Of a stretch of 64,000 bases of DNA, positions 52,643 through 61,216 are shown piece by piece. Source of the stretch: Pontibacter kalidii (GTDB taxonomy: Bacteria; Bacteroidota; Bacteroidia; Cytophagales; Hymenobacteraceae); assembly GCF_026278245.1 (NCBI RefSeq), contig NZ_CP111079.1:3858501-3922500 (forward strand), in the 5' to 3' direction. The first letter of the stretch is position 1; each line of letters opens with the position of its first letter. The position numbers were made by a program, and so were the translations under genes. The notes under the pieces were generated by a model, which ran no database searches, was not told where the DNA came from, and was given only the letters and a program-made list of their open reading frames with translations.

Positions 52643-53866
52643 ATGAAAAAGTATACTTTAAGAAACCTGTTTAATGATGTGCACCTGTGGCTGGGCATTG
52701 CCAGCGGCCTAGTACTGTTTGTAGTATGCCTCACGGGCACGATTTATACTTTCCGGGAGGAAGTGGAGGAACTGATGGCCCCTGAGAAGTATACCGTGGA
52801 AGTGCCGGCCAACGCGCAGCCTATGGCTACCAACGCCCTTATTGCGCAGCTGGAGCAGGAGCTGAAAGGGCGGGTGGTAAGTATAAGCATACCCGAGGAT
52901 AAGGCCAGCACCTATAGTATAAGCGTGGCCCCCGCCGCCGCAGCGGGCGCTAAAAAAGGCGAAGGCAGCGCAAAGGGCGGAGAAAAAGGGAAAGGTCAAG
53001 GTGGCGGCAAACCAGCTACCTACTTTGTTAACCCTTACACCGGCGCGGTAGTCGGCACTCCCGAGAGCGCCACGGCAGAGTTCTTCACAACCGTGATGAA
53101 GATGCACCGCTGGCTGCTGTTAGGCGATAGTGTGGGCCGTGTGATAGTGGGCGCCGCCACGATCATTTTTACATTTCTGGTGCTGACAGGGCTGGTGCTG
53201 TGGTTCCCCGTGAAGCGCAAGAACTGGAAACAAGGGCTCAAGATCAAGACCAACGCCAAGTGGAAACGTGTTAACCACGACCTGCACAACACATTGGGCT
53301 TCTACTCCTCCATCCTGCTGCTGATCATGGCGCTTACCGGCCTTTGCTGGTCGTTTGAGTGGTACCGCAATGGACTGAGCGAAGTGATGGGCGCCGAGGT
53401 GTTTAAAGGCCGTAAAGAGAAGCCTGCCACTATTGCCGCTGCACCAACCACAGCTACACCGGAAGATTATATAGCACAGGCTAGCCTGCTGCTACCCTAC
53501 GCCGGCGACCTGCGCGTATCGCTGCCAGCCGATGACACCACCGCCGTTGTGATCCAGAAAAGCCAGACCGGATTTTTTGCCCTGGCCGCCTCCGATAAAG
53601 TACAGCTGAACAAACACACCGCCGAGCCGCTGAAAGTAGAGAAGTTCTCCGATAAGCCGCTAAACGAACAAATTGTAGGGCTGATAAAGCCGCTGCACCT
53701 GGGCAACGTATATGGCACTTTTTCCAAGATCTTATACTTCATCGCCTGTCTTGTGGCCACCAGCCTGCCGATTACCGGAACGCTGATCTGGATTAACAAG
53801 CTCCGCAAAAAGAAGAAACCCGGAAAAGTTATCCGCACTACGGCGCATGCCACCTTAGCCAGCTAA
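52643..53866 (+). CDS. PepSY-associated membrane protein (ferric-reductase-like), siderophore cluster
   Basis: 407 residues. PepSY_TM family: first TM NDVHLWLGIASGLVLFVVCLTGTIY (about residues 11-35), a periplasmic PepSY domain with a Gly/Lys/Ala-rich linker (about residues 97-119, AAAAGAKKGEGSAKGGEK) that interrupts the fold, then TM helices AATIIFTFLVLTGLVLWFP and SSILLLIMALTGLCWSFEW, and a last one near ILYFIACLVATSLPITGTLIW. Such proteins usually sit with siderophore receptors and are thought to reduce or handle ferric siderophores. The linker is unusual. Confidence 0.88.
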   Translation: MKKYTLRNLFNDVHLWLGIASGLVLFVVCLTGTIYTFREEVEELMAPEKYTVEVPANAQPMATNALIAQLEQELKGRVVSISIPEDKASTYSISVAPAAAAGAKKGEGSAKGGEKGKGQGGGKPATYFVNPYTGAVVGTPESATAEFFTTVMKMHRWLLLGDSVGRVIVGAATIIFTFLVLTGLVLWFPVKRKNWKQGLKIKTNAKWKRVNHDLHNTLGFYSSILLLIMALTGLCWSFEWYRNGLSEVMGAEVFKGRKEKPATIAAAPTTATPEDYIAQASLLLPYAGDLRVSLPADDTTAVVIQKSQTGFFALAASDKVQLNKHTAEPLKVEKFSDKPLNEQIVGLIKPLHLGNVYGTFSKILYFIACLVATSLPITGTLIWINKLRKKKKPGKVIRTTAHATLAS

Positions 53867-53889
53867 ATTCTAAGCTATAAAGATTCTCC

Positions 53890-53929
53890 ACCGCCATGGT
53901 TTATACTTTAAGCCCTGGCGGTTTTTTTA
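53890..53929 (+). terminator. Terminator after the PepSY gene
   Basis: ACCGCCA / TGGCGGT stem with seven T; TATACTT lies in the loop. Confidence 0.85.
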
Positions 53930-54764
53930 TTCCTCTGTTTCTGGCGCAAGTCTTCAGACTTGTGTCCTACAATGGCGTTGGGTTTGTAACCCGACTGGCT
54001 CACAGAGCCATACTTGCTTTGGCTATACTTTATACATCGGCTATACTTTAGACTTACCTGGAACTTACTTGGCGTAAGCGTCCGCTTGTGCCTTCCCTAA
54101 GCCCCTGCTTCCTTCCATTTGAACCGAGCTATCCTCACTAGCTACCGCTGATCCTCTAGTTCCCACTAGCCTACAGTTGCATTTCCTGCTTTGGCTCCCT
54201 CCTAGGCCGGGAGGCCTCGCCTTCGGGCATCGCGCGGCGTGCCTGAAGCTGCTCCTCGCTGGCGCTGCGGGCTGCCCTTGCCGGGCACCGCAACATCCAC
54301 AAGGCGCTCAACCCAAAGGCTGGGATCTGGTTCGATAGCTACGGCCTTTGCTAAGAAACAAGAACCAGAGTCCCCCTTCGAAGGGGACAGGGGGATGTTC
54401 CTCCAGTTTCTCTTGCTATAGAACTTATACTTTGCAAAAGTAAAAGCAGGCTCCCCGCCTTAGACAAGGAGGGGCAGGGGTGGTTGGATTTCGTAGCTAG
54501 TAGCCTCAACTTCACCTCCCTTCCCACAAGAAGCGCTCAGGAGGACAGAAAAGTAGCAAGTATAGCTCCCTCCCCTGTTCTTAAGGGAGGGCTGGGGAGG
54601 GGTTTATACTTGGCCAGAGATGATTGGCCCCGGTACCCACCCCTAAACATTTAATAACTGCAATAAGTATGGCTTTTTTGATTTGATAATACAATATGCT
54701 AACTTAACTATATTGCTATAAGTTAGCCTGGAAGCCTCACTAATTCGAAACGAAATTATCTGTA
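53930..54764. repeat. Composite intergenic repeat R4 (reverse orientation)
   Basis: Palindromes at 53941-53970 and 54069-54092, GGGTTTGTAACCC near 53978-53990, CCTTCGGGCATCGCGC near 54221-54236, and GGCGCTCAACCCAAAGGCTGGG (54303-54324, two mismatches to R3). CCCCCTTCGAAGGGG near 54371-54385 and further CCCCTCC/GGAGGGG pairs follow. Same block order as R3, but between tandem genes rather than convergent ones. Confidence 0.7.
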
Positions 54765-55724
54765 ATGGAAAAGATAAAAATTTCAACTGCTCAGTTTGAG
54801 AATAGAAGTGCTGATAAAGCCTATAACCTTTTAGTCATCGAAAAGCTCTCCAGAAAAGCTTCCTTAGAAGGCTCCCAGGTGATTGCCTTTCACGAATGCT
54901 CTATTACCGGCTATACCTTTGCCCGCCATTTATCGAAGGAACAACTGCTGGATGTTGCTGAATTTATACCTGATGGCGAAAGCGTGCGCAGGCTGACCGA
55001 AATAGCCGGGAAGTACAATATTGTTATTCTGGCCGGTCTTTTTGAGAAAGATGAAGCGGATAACATTTTCAAGGCTTATGTCTGTGTGGATAAAAATGGC
55101 CTGGTAGCTAAGTATAGAAAGCTCCACCCCTTCATCAACCCACATATTACTCCGGGTGATCAGTACTGCGTTTTCGAGCTTTTTGGCTGGAAGTGCGGCA
55201 TCCTGATCTGTTACGACAATAACATCATTGAAAACGTGAGGGCCACTACCCTGTTGGGTGCTGATATTATTTTTATGCCTCATGTAACGATGTGTACCCC
55301 ATCCGCCCGACCGGGAGCAGGCTTTGTAGCACCAGAACTTTGGGAAAACAGGGAGACGGACCCTACCTCCTTGCGCCTGGAATTTGATGGCATGAAAGGC
55401 CGCGACTGGTTAATGAAATGGCTGCCGGCTAGGGCTTACGACAATGCTATTTATGCTGTTTTTTCGAATCCCATAGGCATGGATGACGACCAGTTGAAAA
55501 ACGGCTGTTCTATGATCATCGATCCTTTTGGGGATGTATTGGGAGAGTGCCGCACTTTGGGAGATGATTTGGTAACAGTGACCTTAACGCCTGAAAAACT
55601 GACGCAGGCTGGCGGGTACAGATACCTAAAAGCCAGACGGCCGGAGCTATATAAAGACATCATTGGCCAGGTCCATCATCCGGAACAAAAAGTAGCCTGG
55701 TTGCATGATAACAAAAAACAGTAA
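54765..55724 (+). CDS. Nitrilase-family carbon-nitrogen hydrolase
   Basis: 319 residues. Triad: Glu in IAFHECSITGY (about residue 43), Lys in VAKYRKLHPFINPH (about 117) and Cys in GILICYDNNIIENV (about 149). The spacing and FHECSITGY fit nitrilase/amidase branches that act on small amides or nitriles. AT content is higher than that of most neighbours. No signal peptide. A neighbour on the same strand (lipoprotein at 55981) may not be related. Confidence 0.85.
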   Translation: MEKIKISTAQFENRSADKAYNLLVIEKLSRKASLEGSQVIAFHECSITGYTFARHLSKEQLLDVAEFIPDGESVRRLTEIAGKYNIVILAGLFEKDEADNIFKAYVCVDKNGLVAKYRKLHPFINPHITPGDQYCVFELFGWKCGILICYDNNIIENVRATTLLGADIIFMPHVTMCTPSARPGAGFVAPELWENRETDPTSLRLEFDGMKGRDWLMKWLPARAYDNAIYAVFSNPIGMDDDQLKNGCSMIIDPFGDVLGECRTLGDDLVTVTLTPEKLTQAGGYRYLKARRPELYKDIIGQVHHPEQKVAWLHDNKKQ

Positions 55725-55980
55725 CACCTGCAGCCGACAAAGCACGCGGCAAAGGCTGCGACGATACGGCCAACTCGCATGCTTACCTGAAGTAAAGTAA
55801 CTTATCGACTATATTAATTTGCCTACATAAAAGGGTTATAATCACCATTTAAAAGCTCCATAAACCGAGCTAAAACAGGTAAATCCACCTCCGCACATAG
55901 TGCAGATAAACCGAATAGACTTCCGTTTATATCATAGTTGATCGTAAGTTCCACAAAATATTTAATGATAAACCAAAACC
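55725..55980. other. AT-rich gene-free stretch
   Basis: 256 bases, visibly AT-richer than the rest of the window. No ORF, hairpin or repeat recognised. Probably holds the promoter of the following lipoprotein gene. Confidence 0.35.
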
Positions 55981-56352
55981 ATGAGAATGAAAAAAATCAC
56001 ATCTGCTATCCTAACGATTCTGCTAACTACCTTATTCAGCTGTTCAGAAATGAGCGGAGAATTTAAATACATGAATCAACTAAAAGAATCTATATCCCAG
56101 AAATATGAAACGGAGAAAGTTGAAATAAACATCAAGAACAATAACGAATTGACTGTATCACTTATTGACCCAAAATTTGTTGATTACTCTCCAGCTGAAA
56201 AAGAACAAATTGCCCTAGAAATAGGAAAGCTAGCAAAGGAACTTAGTGAAGATAAAGAAACAATAAAATCAGGTGTTGTGAATTTCCGTGATGAAGAAAA
56301 CTATGGTATAGTTAAAACCAGTGACTCGGAAACTTTCCAGATGTACGAATAG
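55981..56352 (+). CDS. AT-rich small lipoprotein of unknown function
   Basis: 123 residues; ATG 55981 or ATG 55987. Lipoprotein signal with lipobox LFSC (MKKITSAILTILLTTLFSCSE). The rest is helical and charged (NQLKESISQKYETEKVEINIKNNNELTVSLID; AEKEQIALEIGKLAKEL). No family recognised. It is clearly AT-richer and Lys/Asn/Ile-richer than the neighbours, so it may have been acquired by transfer. Confidence 0.6.
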   Translation: MRMKKITSAILTILLTTLFSCSEMSGEFKYMNQLKESISQKYETEKVEINIKNNNELTVSLIDPKFVDYSPAEKEQIALEIGKLAKELSEDKETIKSGVVNFRDEENYGIVKTSDSETFQMYE

Positions 56353-56459
56353 AAAAACCTACGCCCAACAAAGTGTAAATGGCATCTTGGCCAACGGCTT
56401 TCGCCGCAGTTTACACAAGTCCGTTACCCCTACCTAAAACCACTTATCCATACCTAAAC

Positions 56460-56738
56460 ATGTACTACATCCTTTTTTACAAAACCACCGAAGACTACCT
56501 CGAAAAGCGCGGCGCTTACCGCCCCGAACACCTGAACCTGATCAACAAAGCCCATGCAAATGGCGACCTGGTGATGGCCGGTGCCCTGGCCGAGCCTGCC
56601 GACAGCGCCGTATTTATCTTTAAAGGTGATAACACCCAAGCGGCCGAGGCCTTTGCCAACAACGACCCCTATGTAAAGAATGGGTTGATTGTAGAGTGGC
56701 AGGTGCGCCCCTGGAACGTGGTAGCCGGCGGCGAGTAA
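56460..56738 (+). CDS. YciI-like protein
   Basis: 92 residues from ATG 56460. The YciI fold motif is visible: MYYILFYKTTEDYLEKRGAYRPEHLNLI, then GDLVMAGALAEPADSAVFIF, with the conserved Asp and His, and NDPYVKNGLIVEWQVRPW. YciI-like proteins are small dimeric cytosolic proteins of unknown reaction. The gene is 84 bases upstream of a sulfurtransferase on the same strand, with a hairpin between. Confidence 0.92.
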   Translation: MYYILFYKTTEDYLEKRGAYRPEHLNLINKAHANGDLVMAGALAEPADSAVFIFKGDNTQAAEAFANNDPYVKNGLIVEWQVRPWNVVAGGE

Positions 56739-56753
56739 AAGACCAAACCAACT

Positions 56754-56788
56754 GCTGCTCCGGGCGTAGCCCTGATGCCCGGAGCAGC
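56754..56788 (+). promoter_or_regulatory. Intercistronic hairpin between the YciI-like and sulfurtransferase genes
   Basis: GCTGCTCCGGGC / GCCCGGAGCAGC stem of 12 bases without a T-run. It may stabilise or partly separate the two messages. Confidence 0.5.
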
Positions 56789-56823
56789 TACCCCTCAACA
56801 TCAACACCCTAAATGCTAAAACT

Positions 56824-57666
56824 ATGAAACCTATCATCAAACCACAGGAATTAGTTACCCTCATCCAAAACGAAGCACCCATACTTGTAGACGCCCGCTC
56901 CGGCCCAACCGCCCGCGACAAGTATAAGACCGGGCACTTACAGGGCGCGCAATTTGTAGACCTGGAGAGCGACCTGGCTACCCCTCCGGCCAACGCCGCC
57001 GAGGGCGGCAGGCATCCGCTGCCGGATGCTGCCATCTTTGCCAAGTTTCTGGGGCAGCTTGGTATACAGCCCGATAGCCATGTGGTGGTGTATGATGATG
57101 TGAGCGGAGCCAACGCCGCCGCGCGTTTCTGGTGGATGCTACGGGCCATAGGCCATAAGAAAGTGCAGGTGCTGGATGGCGGTTACGATGCCGCCGTGGC
57201 AGCCGGTATTTCGGTCAACAGCCAATCGGAGCAGCCTACGCCACAGCCGCCTTACCCGCAAAAAGGCTGGCAGCTGCCTACAGCAACCGTTGAGGAAATA
57301 GAAAAAGCAGTGCAGCACCCCGACAGCCTGGTGATAGACGTGCGTGCCGCCGCGCGCTTCCGTGGCGAGGTGGAACCAATTGATCTGGTGGCGGGCCATA
57401 TTCCGGGTGCGGTAAATATCCCCTATACCTCCAATCTCGACAGCAACGGCTTTTACCTGCCGCAGAAGGAGCTACGCAGCAAGTATGAAGCGGCACTTGG
57501 CAACCGGAAACCGGCGGAGGTGATGGTGCATTGCGGCTCCGGCGTTACGGCTTGCCATACCTTACTGGCCATGGATTATGCCGGCATGGAGATGCCAAAA
57601 CTATATGTTGGCTCCTGGAGCGAGTGGTCCAGGAGTGGGCGTGAGGTTGCCACTGGCGAGGAATAA
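56824..57666 (+). CDS. sseA: Two-domain sulfurtransferase (rhodanese / mercaptopyruvate type)
   Basis: 280 residues. N-terminal inactive rhodanese domain (ILVDARSGPTARDKYKTGHLQGAQFV) and catalytic domain with MVHCGSGVTACHTLLAM (about residues 236-252); CGSGVTA is the active-site loop of mercaptopyruvate sulfurtransferases rather than thiosulfate enzymes. Transfers sulfane sulfur to a thiol or cyanide. The loop type is a strong indication, not a proof. It probably follows the YciI gene on the same transcript. Confidence 0.9.
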   Translation: MKPIIKPQELVTLIQNEAPILVDARSGPTARDKYKTGHLQGAQFVDLESDLATPPANAAEGGRHPLPDAAIFAKFLGQLGIQPDSHVVVYDDVSGANAAARFWWMLRAIGHKKVQVLDGGYDAAVAAGISVNSQSEQPTPQPPYPQKGWQLPTATVEEIEKAVQHPDSLVIDVRAAARFRGEVEPIDLVAGHIPGAVNIPYTSNLDSNGFYLPQKELRSKYEAALGNRKPAEVMVHCGSGVTACHTLLAMDYAGMEMPKLYVGSWSEWSRSGREVATGEE

Positions 57667-57686
57667 AGTATACGTCGGGCGGCTAG

Positions 57687-58064
57687 CTATTCTGTTTTTT
57701 TGGTGTCTATAGGCAGTGGGGCTTCTGTGGGCGCAATGGCGCTGGCTGCCTTTTGCGCCGGGCTCCTATAGCGGCGGTGCTTCATGCCTTCTAAACGCGC
57801 CTCTACCTCATACTTATTGTTATAGTAGCCCACCCGCCACGATTCCTTCAAGTACAGCCACAGGAACCAGAAAAAGCCATGCTCCCTGAACTGCCGGATA
57901 TGACACAGTTCATGCGCCAGCCAGCCCTCATCCTTCAGAAATGTATCGCGGCTGACACCGCTCAGGTATATGGTTTTACCCAGCACCATGGCTACATTGC
58001 TACTCTTGAGCACCATGCGCGCAATTCTGGCAAAAAACGAGCGTTCTACAACTTTAAAATCCAT
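57687..58064 (-). CDS. Small HExxH protein, possible metallopeptidase-like
   Basis: 125 residues. HELCH (WLAHELCHIRQFREHGF) is the zinc motif HExxH, with a downstream stretch rich in Arg/Glu (YYNNKYEVEARLEGMKHRRY) that could hold the third ligand. The N-terminal part (MVLGKTIYLSGVSRDTFLKDEG) fits a DUF4157-like short metallopeptidase fold. No signal peptide. A peptidase activity is not proven. Confidence 0.55.
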   Translation of the reverse strand: MDFKVVERSFFARIARMVLKSSNVAMVLGKTIYLSGVSRDTFLKDEGWLAHELCHIRQFREHGFFWFLWLYLKESWRVGYYNNKYEVEARLEGMKHRRYRSPAQKAASAIAPTEAPLPIDTKKTE

Positions 58065-58334
58065 AGATCAACCTAAAGAATAGTGCTTCCTGCGAGGCTA
58101 CATATAACTGTTATACTTAGGTGCCGGCTCTGAAAGTTACCCGCCTGGGGCAGAAATTGCGCGCCCCCCGGCCCCAGGGCGCCCCTTAAACATTTTATAC
58201 TTAGCAGGGTATAACGTATTTTTGCACTGATCGGGATGCGCTGGCTCCCCTGGCAGTACCTGCTGCTGAAGCCGGCACCATACTTTTAACAGCAAAACCT
58301 AGCCGCTGCGGCGACCCAGGATTTGCTCAGCTCT
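58065..58334. other. Intergenic region with a promoter-like element
   Basis: 270 bases between divergent genes; TATTTTTG at 58217-58224 fits a -7 box about 110 bases before ATG 58335. Nothing else recognised. Confidence 0.35.
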
Positions 58335-58940
58335 ATGAAAAAAGCAACCATACTAAGTGCTCTGGCGATCCTGTCGCTGGTGCTTTCCTACTTTTACGAG
58401 GTGGCCCCAACCGGCGAGCCCGCCCCGGAGCAGGTCAGCCTGGTAACGCCTTACGCCATCAACACGCCCGAAGACATGCTACGGGCGATAGAATGGCACC
58501 AGCCGCTGCCAGCCGAAGAACCCCGCGAGGAGTATTACGTAAAATCGCTGGGCCTCCGGTTCCGGAACCCCGATTACCGCGAGCTGGTAGAGGCCGCCTC
58601 TAAGTGGATAGGCACCCCTTACCGCTACGGCAGCAGCAGCAAGCGCGGCACCGACTGCTCCGGCTTCGTTACCAGCCTGTACCAGGAAGTATACGGCATC
58701 AACCTCAGCCGCAGTTCCCGCTCCATGTTCCAGGATGTGGCCCGTGTACAGAAAGACAGCGTGCGTACCGGCGACATTGTGTTCTTCCGTCGCAGCGCCA
58801 AAAGCCCGATCTCCCATGTGGGCATCTATCTGAAAAACAACAAGTTCATCCACTCCTCCACCAGCAAGGGCGTTATGGTTAGCTCGCTTTCGGAGCCATA
58901 CTTCCGCAAACGCTACTTCGCCGCCGGCCGGGTAAATTAA
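58335..58940 (+). CDS. NlpC/P60 (C40) peptidoglycan hydrolase
   Basis: 201 residues from ATG 58335. Signal/anchor at the N-terminus (KKATILSALAILSLVLSYFY), a short linker, then NlpC/P60: catalytic Cys in RGTDCSGFVTSLYQEVYG (about residues 105-122), catalytic His in KSPISHVGIYLKNN (about 157-170) and third residue His in KFIHSS. Cleaves the peptide stem of peptidoglycan (gamma-D-Glu-DAP type). Exported. Stand-alone gene. Confidence 0.92.
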   Translation: MKKATILSALAILSLVLSYFYEVAPTGEPAPEQVSLVTPYAINTPEDMLRAIEWHQPLPAEEPREEYYVKSLGLRFRNPDYRELVEAASKWIGTPYRYGSSSKRGTDCSGFVTSLYQEVYGINLSRSSRSMFQDVARVQKDSVRTGDIVFFRRSAKSPISHVGIYLKNNKFIHSSTSKGVMVSSLSEPYFRKRYFAAGRVN

Positions 58941-59255
58941 CTGGCAGCGACTGCTTACTTGGCAACGGAATAAGGACAACGGGGCTTTTTAGAGCATGCT
59001 GCGGGTTTAGCGCGGCCTGACTTGTGGCAGGTTGTTCCACCTGAGGGAACAGTTCTTCGTAATACGCACTATCTCTGCTACCCTACAAGGCCTAGCCCAC
59101 ATGCTAAACCTTACTCCTCCTTCGCTTTTTATGAGCTTAAACCATAACAATTTTATAGGGAGCAAGTATAGGAAGGTTACCGTTTGTTTACGAAAATTGC
59201 AGCCGAACCAGCCCGGGCAAGCAGCTCAGGCAAAACAAGTATAAGCAAAACAAGA
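58941..59255. other. Gene-free stretch upstream of the DUF1232 gene
   Basis: About 315 bases; a short open frame at 59032-59244 has unlikely composition. Two AAGTATA words are present. No repeat seen. Confidence 0.35.
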
Positions 59256-59810
59256 ATGACAGATAACAAAGAACCGGAAGGCAAAAAGGTTGCCGAGAGC
59301 CCCATTTTCAAGAAGTTACTGGAGAAGGCAGAGGCCTACCTGAAGCACCCCTCGGAGGTGGCCAGGCTGATTAGCGAGACCCTGAAGAAGGCCACCGCCA
59401 AGAAAGGCGTGGGCGCCATAGCCGGCGAAGTATGGGAGAATCTGCAGCTGCTCACGCGCATGCTCAAAGCCGCCAGCTCCGGCGAGTACAAGGGCATCCC
59501 CACCGCTACACTGGTTGGCGGCGTGGCCGTACTCATTTATTTCCTAATGCCGATAGATATCATTCCGGACGTGATTCCGGTGATTGGCCTGCTGGACGAC
59601 GCCAGCCTGCTAGCCTGGTTCATGGCAAGTATAAAAACTGAGCTCGATAAGTTTAAGGAGTGGGAGGCCACCCGCCCGATAAGGGTAGCCCCGAAAGAAG
59701 CGGAGCACCACACGCCCGAGAAGCACGACGCCGACATCTCGTTCGGCACGCCTAAGTATAGCGACCGCTCCGCCGGCGATATCCAGACCGAATCTAAACC
59801 AGGATACTAA
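59256..59810 (+). CDS. DUF1232 (YkvA-type) membrane protein
   Basis: 184 residues from ATG 59256; longer starts are not supported. A helical charged N-terminus is followed by the DUF1232 motif: ATLVGGVAVLIYFLMPIDIIPDVIPVIGLLDDASLLAWF, with PxDxIPDxIPxxGxxDD. One or two short TM segments. Widespread, function unknown; the tail is charged and disordered. The next gene starts 16 bases later. Confidence 0.9.
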   Translation: MTDNKEPEGKKVAESPIFKKLLEKAEAYLKHPSEVARLISETLKKATAKKGVGAIAGEVWENLQLLTRMLKAASSGEYKGIPTATLVGGVAVLIYFLMPIDIIPDVIPVIGLLDDASLLAWFMASIKTELDKFKEWEATRPIRVAPKEAEHHTPEKHDADISFGTPKYSDRSAGDIQTESKPGY

Positions 59811-59826
59811 CACACTTACTCATACT

Positions 59827-60048
59827 ATGGAAGCGAACAAAAAAGACCGGGGCAAGAAAGCCAGAGACCAGCAGGAGGCGCCGGAAGACAAACCCCAAGC
59901 GAAGCACACATCGCAGGGCCACGGCACTGATGCCAAAGGCACCGTGACCAACACCAACGAGGAGACCCTGCGCTCTGCCACCACCGACAGCAGCCGGGCG
60001 CCAAAAAGCAGTAACGACGAAGCCCCTACCGGCGGCAACGTCCGTTAA
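59827..60048 (+). CDS. Small disordered hydrophilic protein
   Basis: 73 residues, rich in Lys, Glu, Asp, Thr, Asn, Gln, Ser (MEANKKDRGKKARDQQEAPE...). No motif. It follows the DUF1232 gene closely and is followed by a terminator, so the two may be co-transcribed. Function unknown. Confidence 0.5.
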   Translation: MEANKKDRGKKARDQQEAPEDKPQAKHTSQGHGTDAKGTVTNTNEETLRSATTDSSRAPKSSNDEAPTGGNVR

Positions 60049-60067
60049 ACCACCATTCCCACCACAG

Positions 60068-60113
60068 AGCAGGAGCGGCAGGTCATTCTATGGTCTGCCG
60101 CTCCTGCTTTCTT
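60068..60113 (+). terminator. Terminator after the small hydrophilic gene
   Basis: AGCAGGAGCGGCAG / CTGCCGCTCCTGCT stem, then TTCTT. Confidence 0.9.
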
Positions 60114-60268
60114 GTACTTTGCTCAGCTTAAACGCCTCGTGCAGCAGTGTCATTTTAGCGGGTTTTCTTATCCCTAATCTTTAAAATATATAACAATTTA
60201 AATACATTAATTTAAATAAAAAGCTACAAAAGCTTATGCCTCAGTCTTTTTTTAATTAAATTATTATC

Positions 60269-60276
60269 TATCTTTG
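60269..60276 (+). promoter_or_regulatory. -7 element TATCTTTG before the M48-like gene
   Basis: A perfect TAnnTTTG lies 33 bases upstream of the GTG start at 60309, preceded by a T-rich stretch. Confidence 0.5.
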
Positions 60277-60308
60277 GACAAAGAAATTTGTACTTTAACT
60301 TTTAGCCA

Positions 60309-61049
60309 GTGTCTTCATCATTCTTACGTCTTACTTCCGTCAACCTACACATCGACGGGATCGGAAAGGTGCTGTTTGAGCGGAGCGACAAAGCTAAGCG
60401 ACTAAGCATCAGCGTTCGGCCCCTGAAGGGGGTGCGGGTAGCGGTGCCGCCGCACATCAGCTTTGAGAAAGCAGAACAGCTCATCTACACCAAGGCCGAC
60501 TGGATTAAAGAGCATCAGACGCGCATGCAGCAGCAGGAGCAGCAGGTAACCGTGTATGACCACAACAGTGAATTCAGCACCAAGTACCACGCACTGCGGT
60601 TGCTCACCCATGCCCGCTACGACATGCGCTGCGTTATCCAGAACGGCCACATCAATGTATTTTATCCGGCTTTCAAGGAGGTCAACGACCCGGACGTGCA
60701 GAAATTTATCCGCAAGTCCATTGAGGAGGCTTACCGCAAGGAGGCCAAGCAGTACCTGCCGGAGCGCGTGGCCTACTTCGCCGACAAGTTTGGGTTTGAG
60801 TACCAGAGCGTGTTCATTAAGAACGCCAAAAGCCGTTGGGGCAGCTGCTCGCACACCAACAACATTAACCTGAACCTGCACCTGATGCGCCTGCCCGACG
60901 CTCTCTGCGACTATGTGATCCTGCATGAGCTGGCGCACACGGTAGAGAAAAACCACGGCCCGCGCTTCTGGTCTTTGCTGGACAGTGTCTGTGGCAACGC
61001 CAGAGCCCTTGACAAAAAACTGAAAGCCTACAGAATCTCCATTTTCTAA
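60309..61049 (+). CDS. YgjP-type M48-like metallopeptidase
   Basis: 246 residues with GTG start at 60309. DUF45/YgjP pattern: SDKAKRLSISVRPLKGVRVAVPP near the N-terminus, then KNAKSRWGSCSHTNNINLNLHLMRLP and HELAHTVEKNHGPRFW (about residues 206-221), which holds HExxH plus the third His. A soluble zinc metallopeptidase; substrate unknown. Single gene. Terminator at 61178-61216. Confidence 0.92.
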   Translation: MSSSFLRLTSVNLHIDGIGKVLFERSDKAKRLSISVRPLKGVRVAVPPHISFEKAEQLIYTKADWIKEHQTRMQQQEQQVTVYDHNSEFSTKYHALRLLTHARYDMRCVIQNGHINVFYPAFKEVNDPDVQKFIRKSIEEAYRKEAKQYLPERVAYFADKFGFEYQSVFIKNAKSRWGSCSHTNNINLNLHLMRLPDALCDYVILHELAHTVEKNHGPRFWSLLDSVCGNARALDKKLKAYRISIF

Positions 61050-61177
61050 GAACTTGCCTATTGCCATACTTTACTAACCCGATTCATACTTGCTGATTGA
61101 GAACAAACTGGCAACGGCCCGGGAGGCTGCTGCTCAAAAGTATAACTGCGCCCTTTCTCTACGGCTGGGCGCACAAT

Positions 61178-61216
61178 AAAAGCGCTGCAGGCTAACCTGC
61201 AGCGCTTTTTGTTTTT
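61178..61216 (+). terminator. Terminator downstream of the M48-like gene
   Basis: AAAAGCGCTGCAGG / CCTGCAGCGCTTTTT, followed by a further T-run; about 130 bases after the stop codon. Confidence 0.85.
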
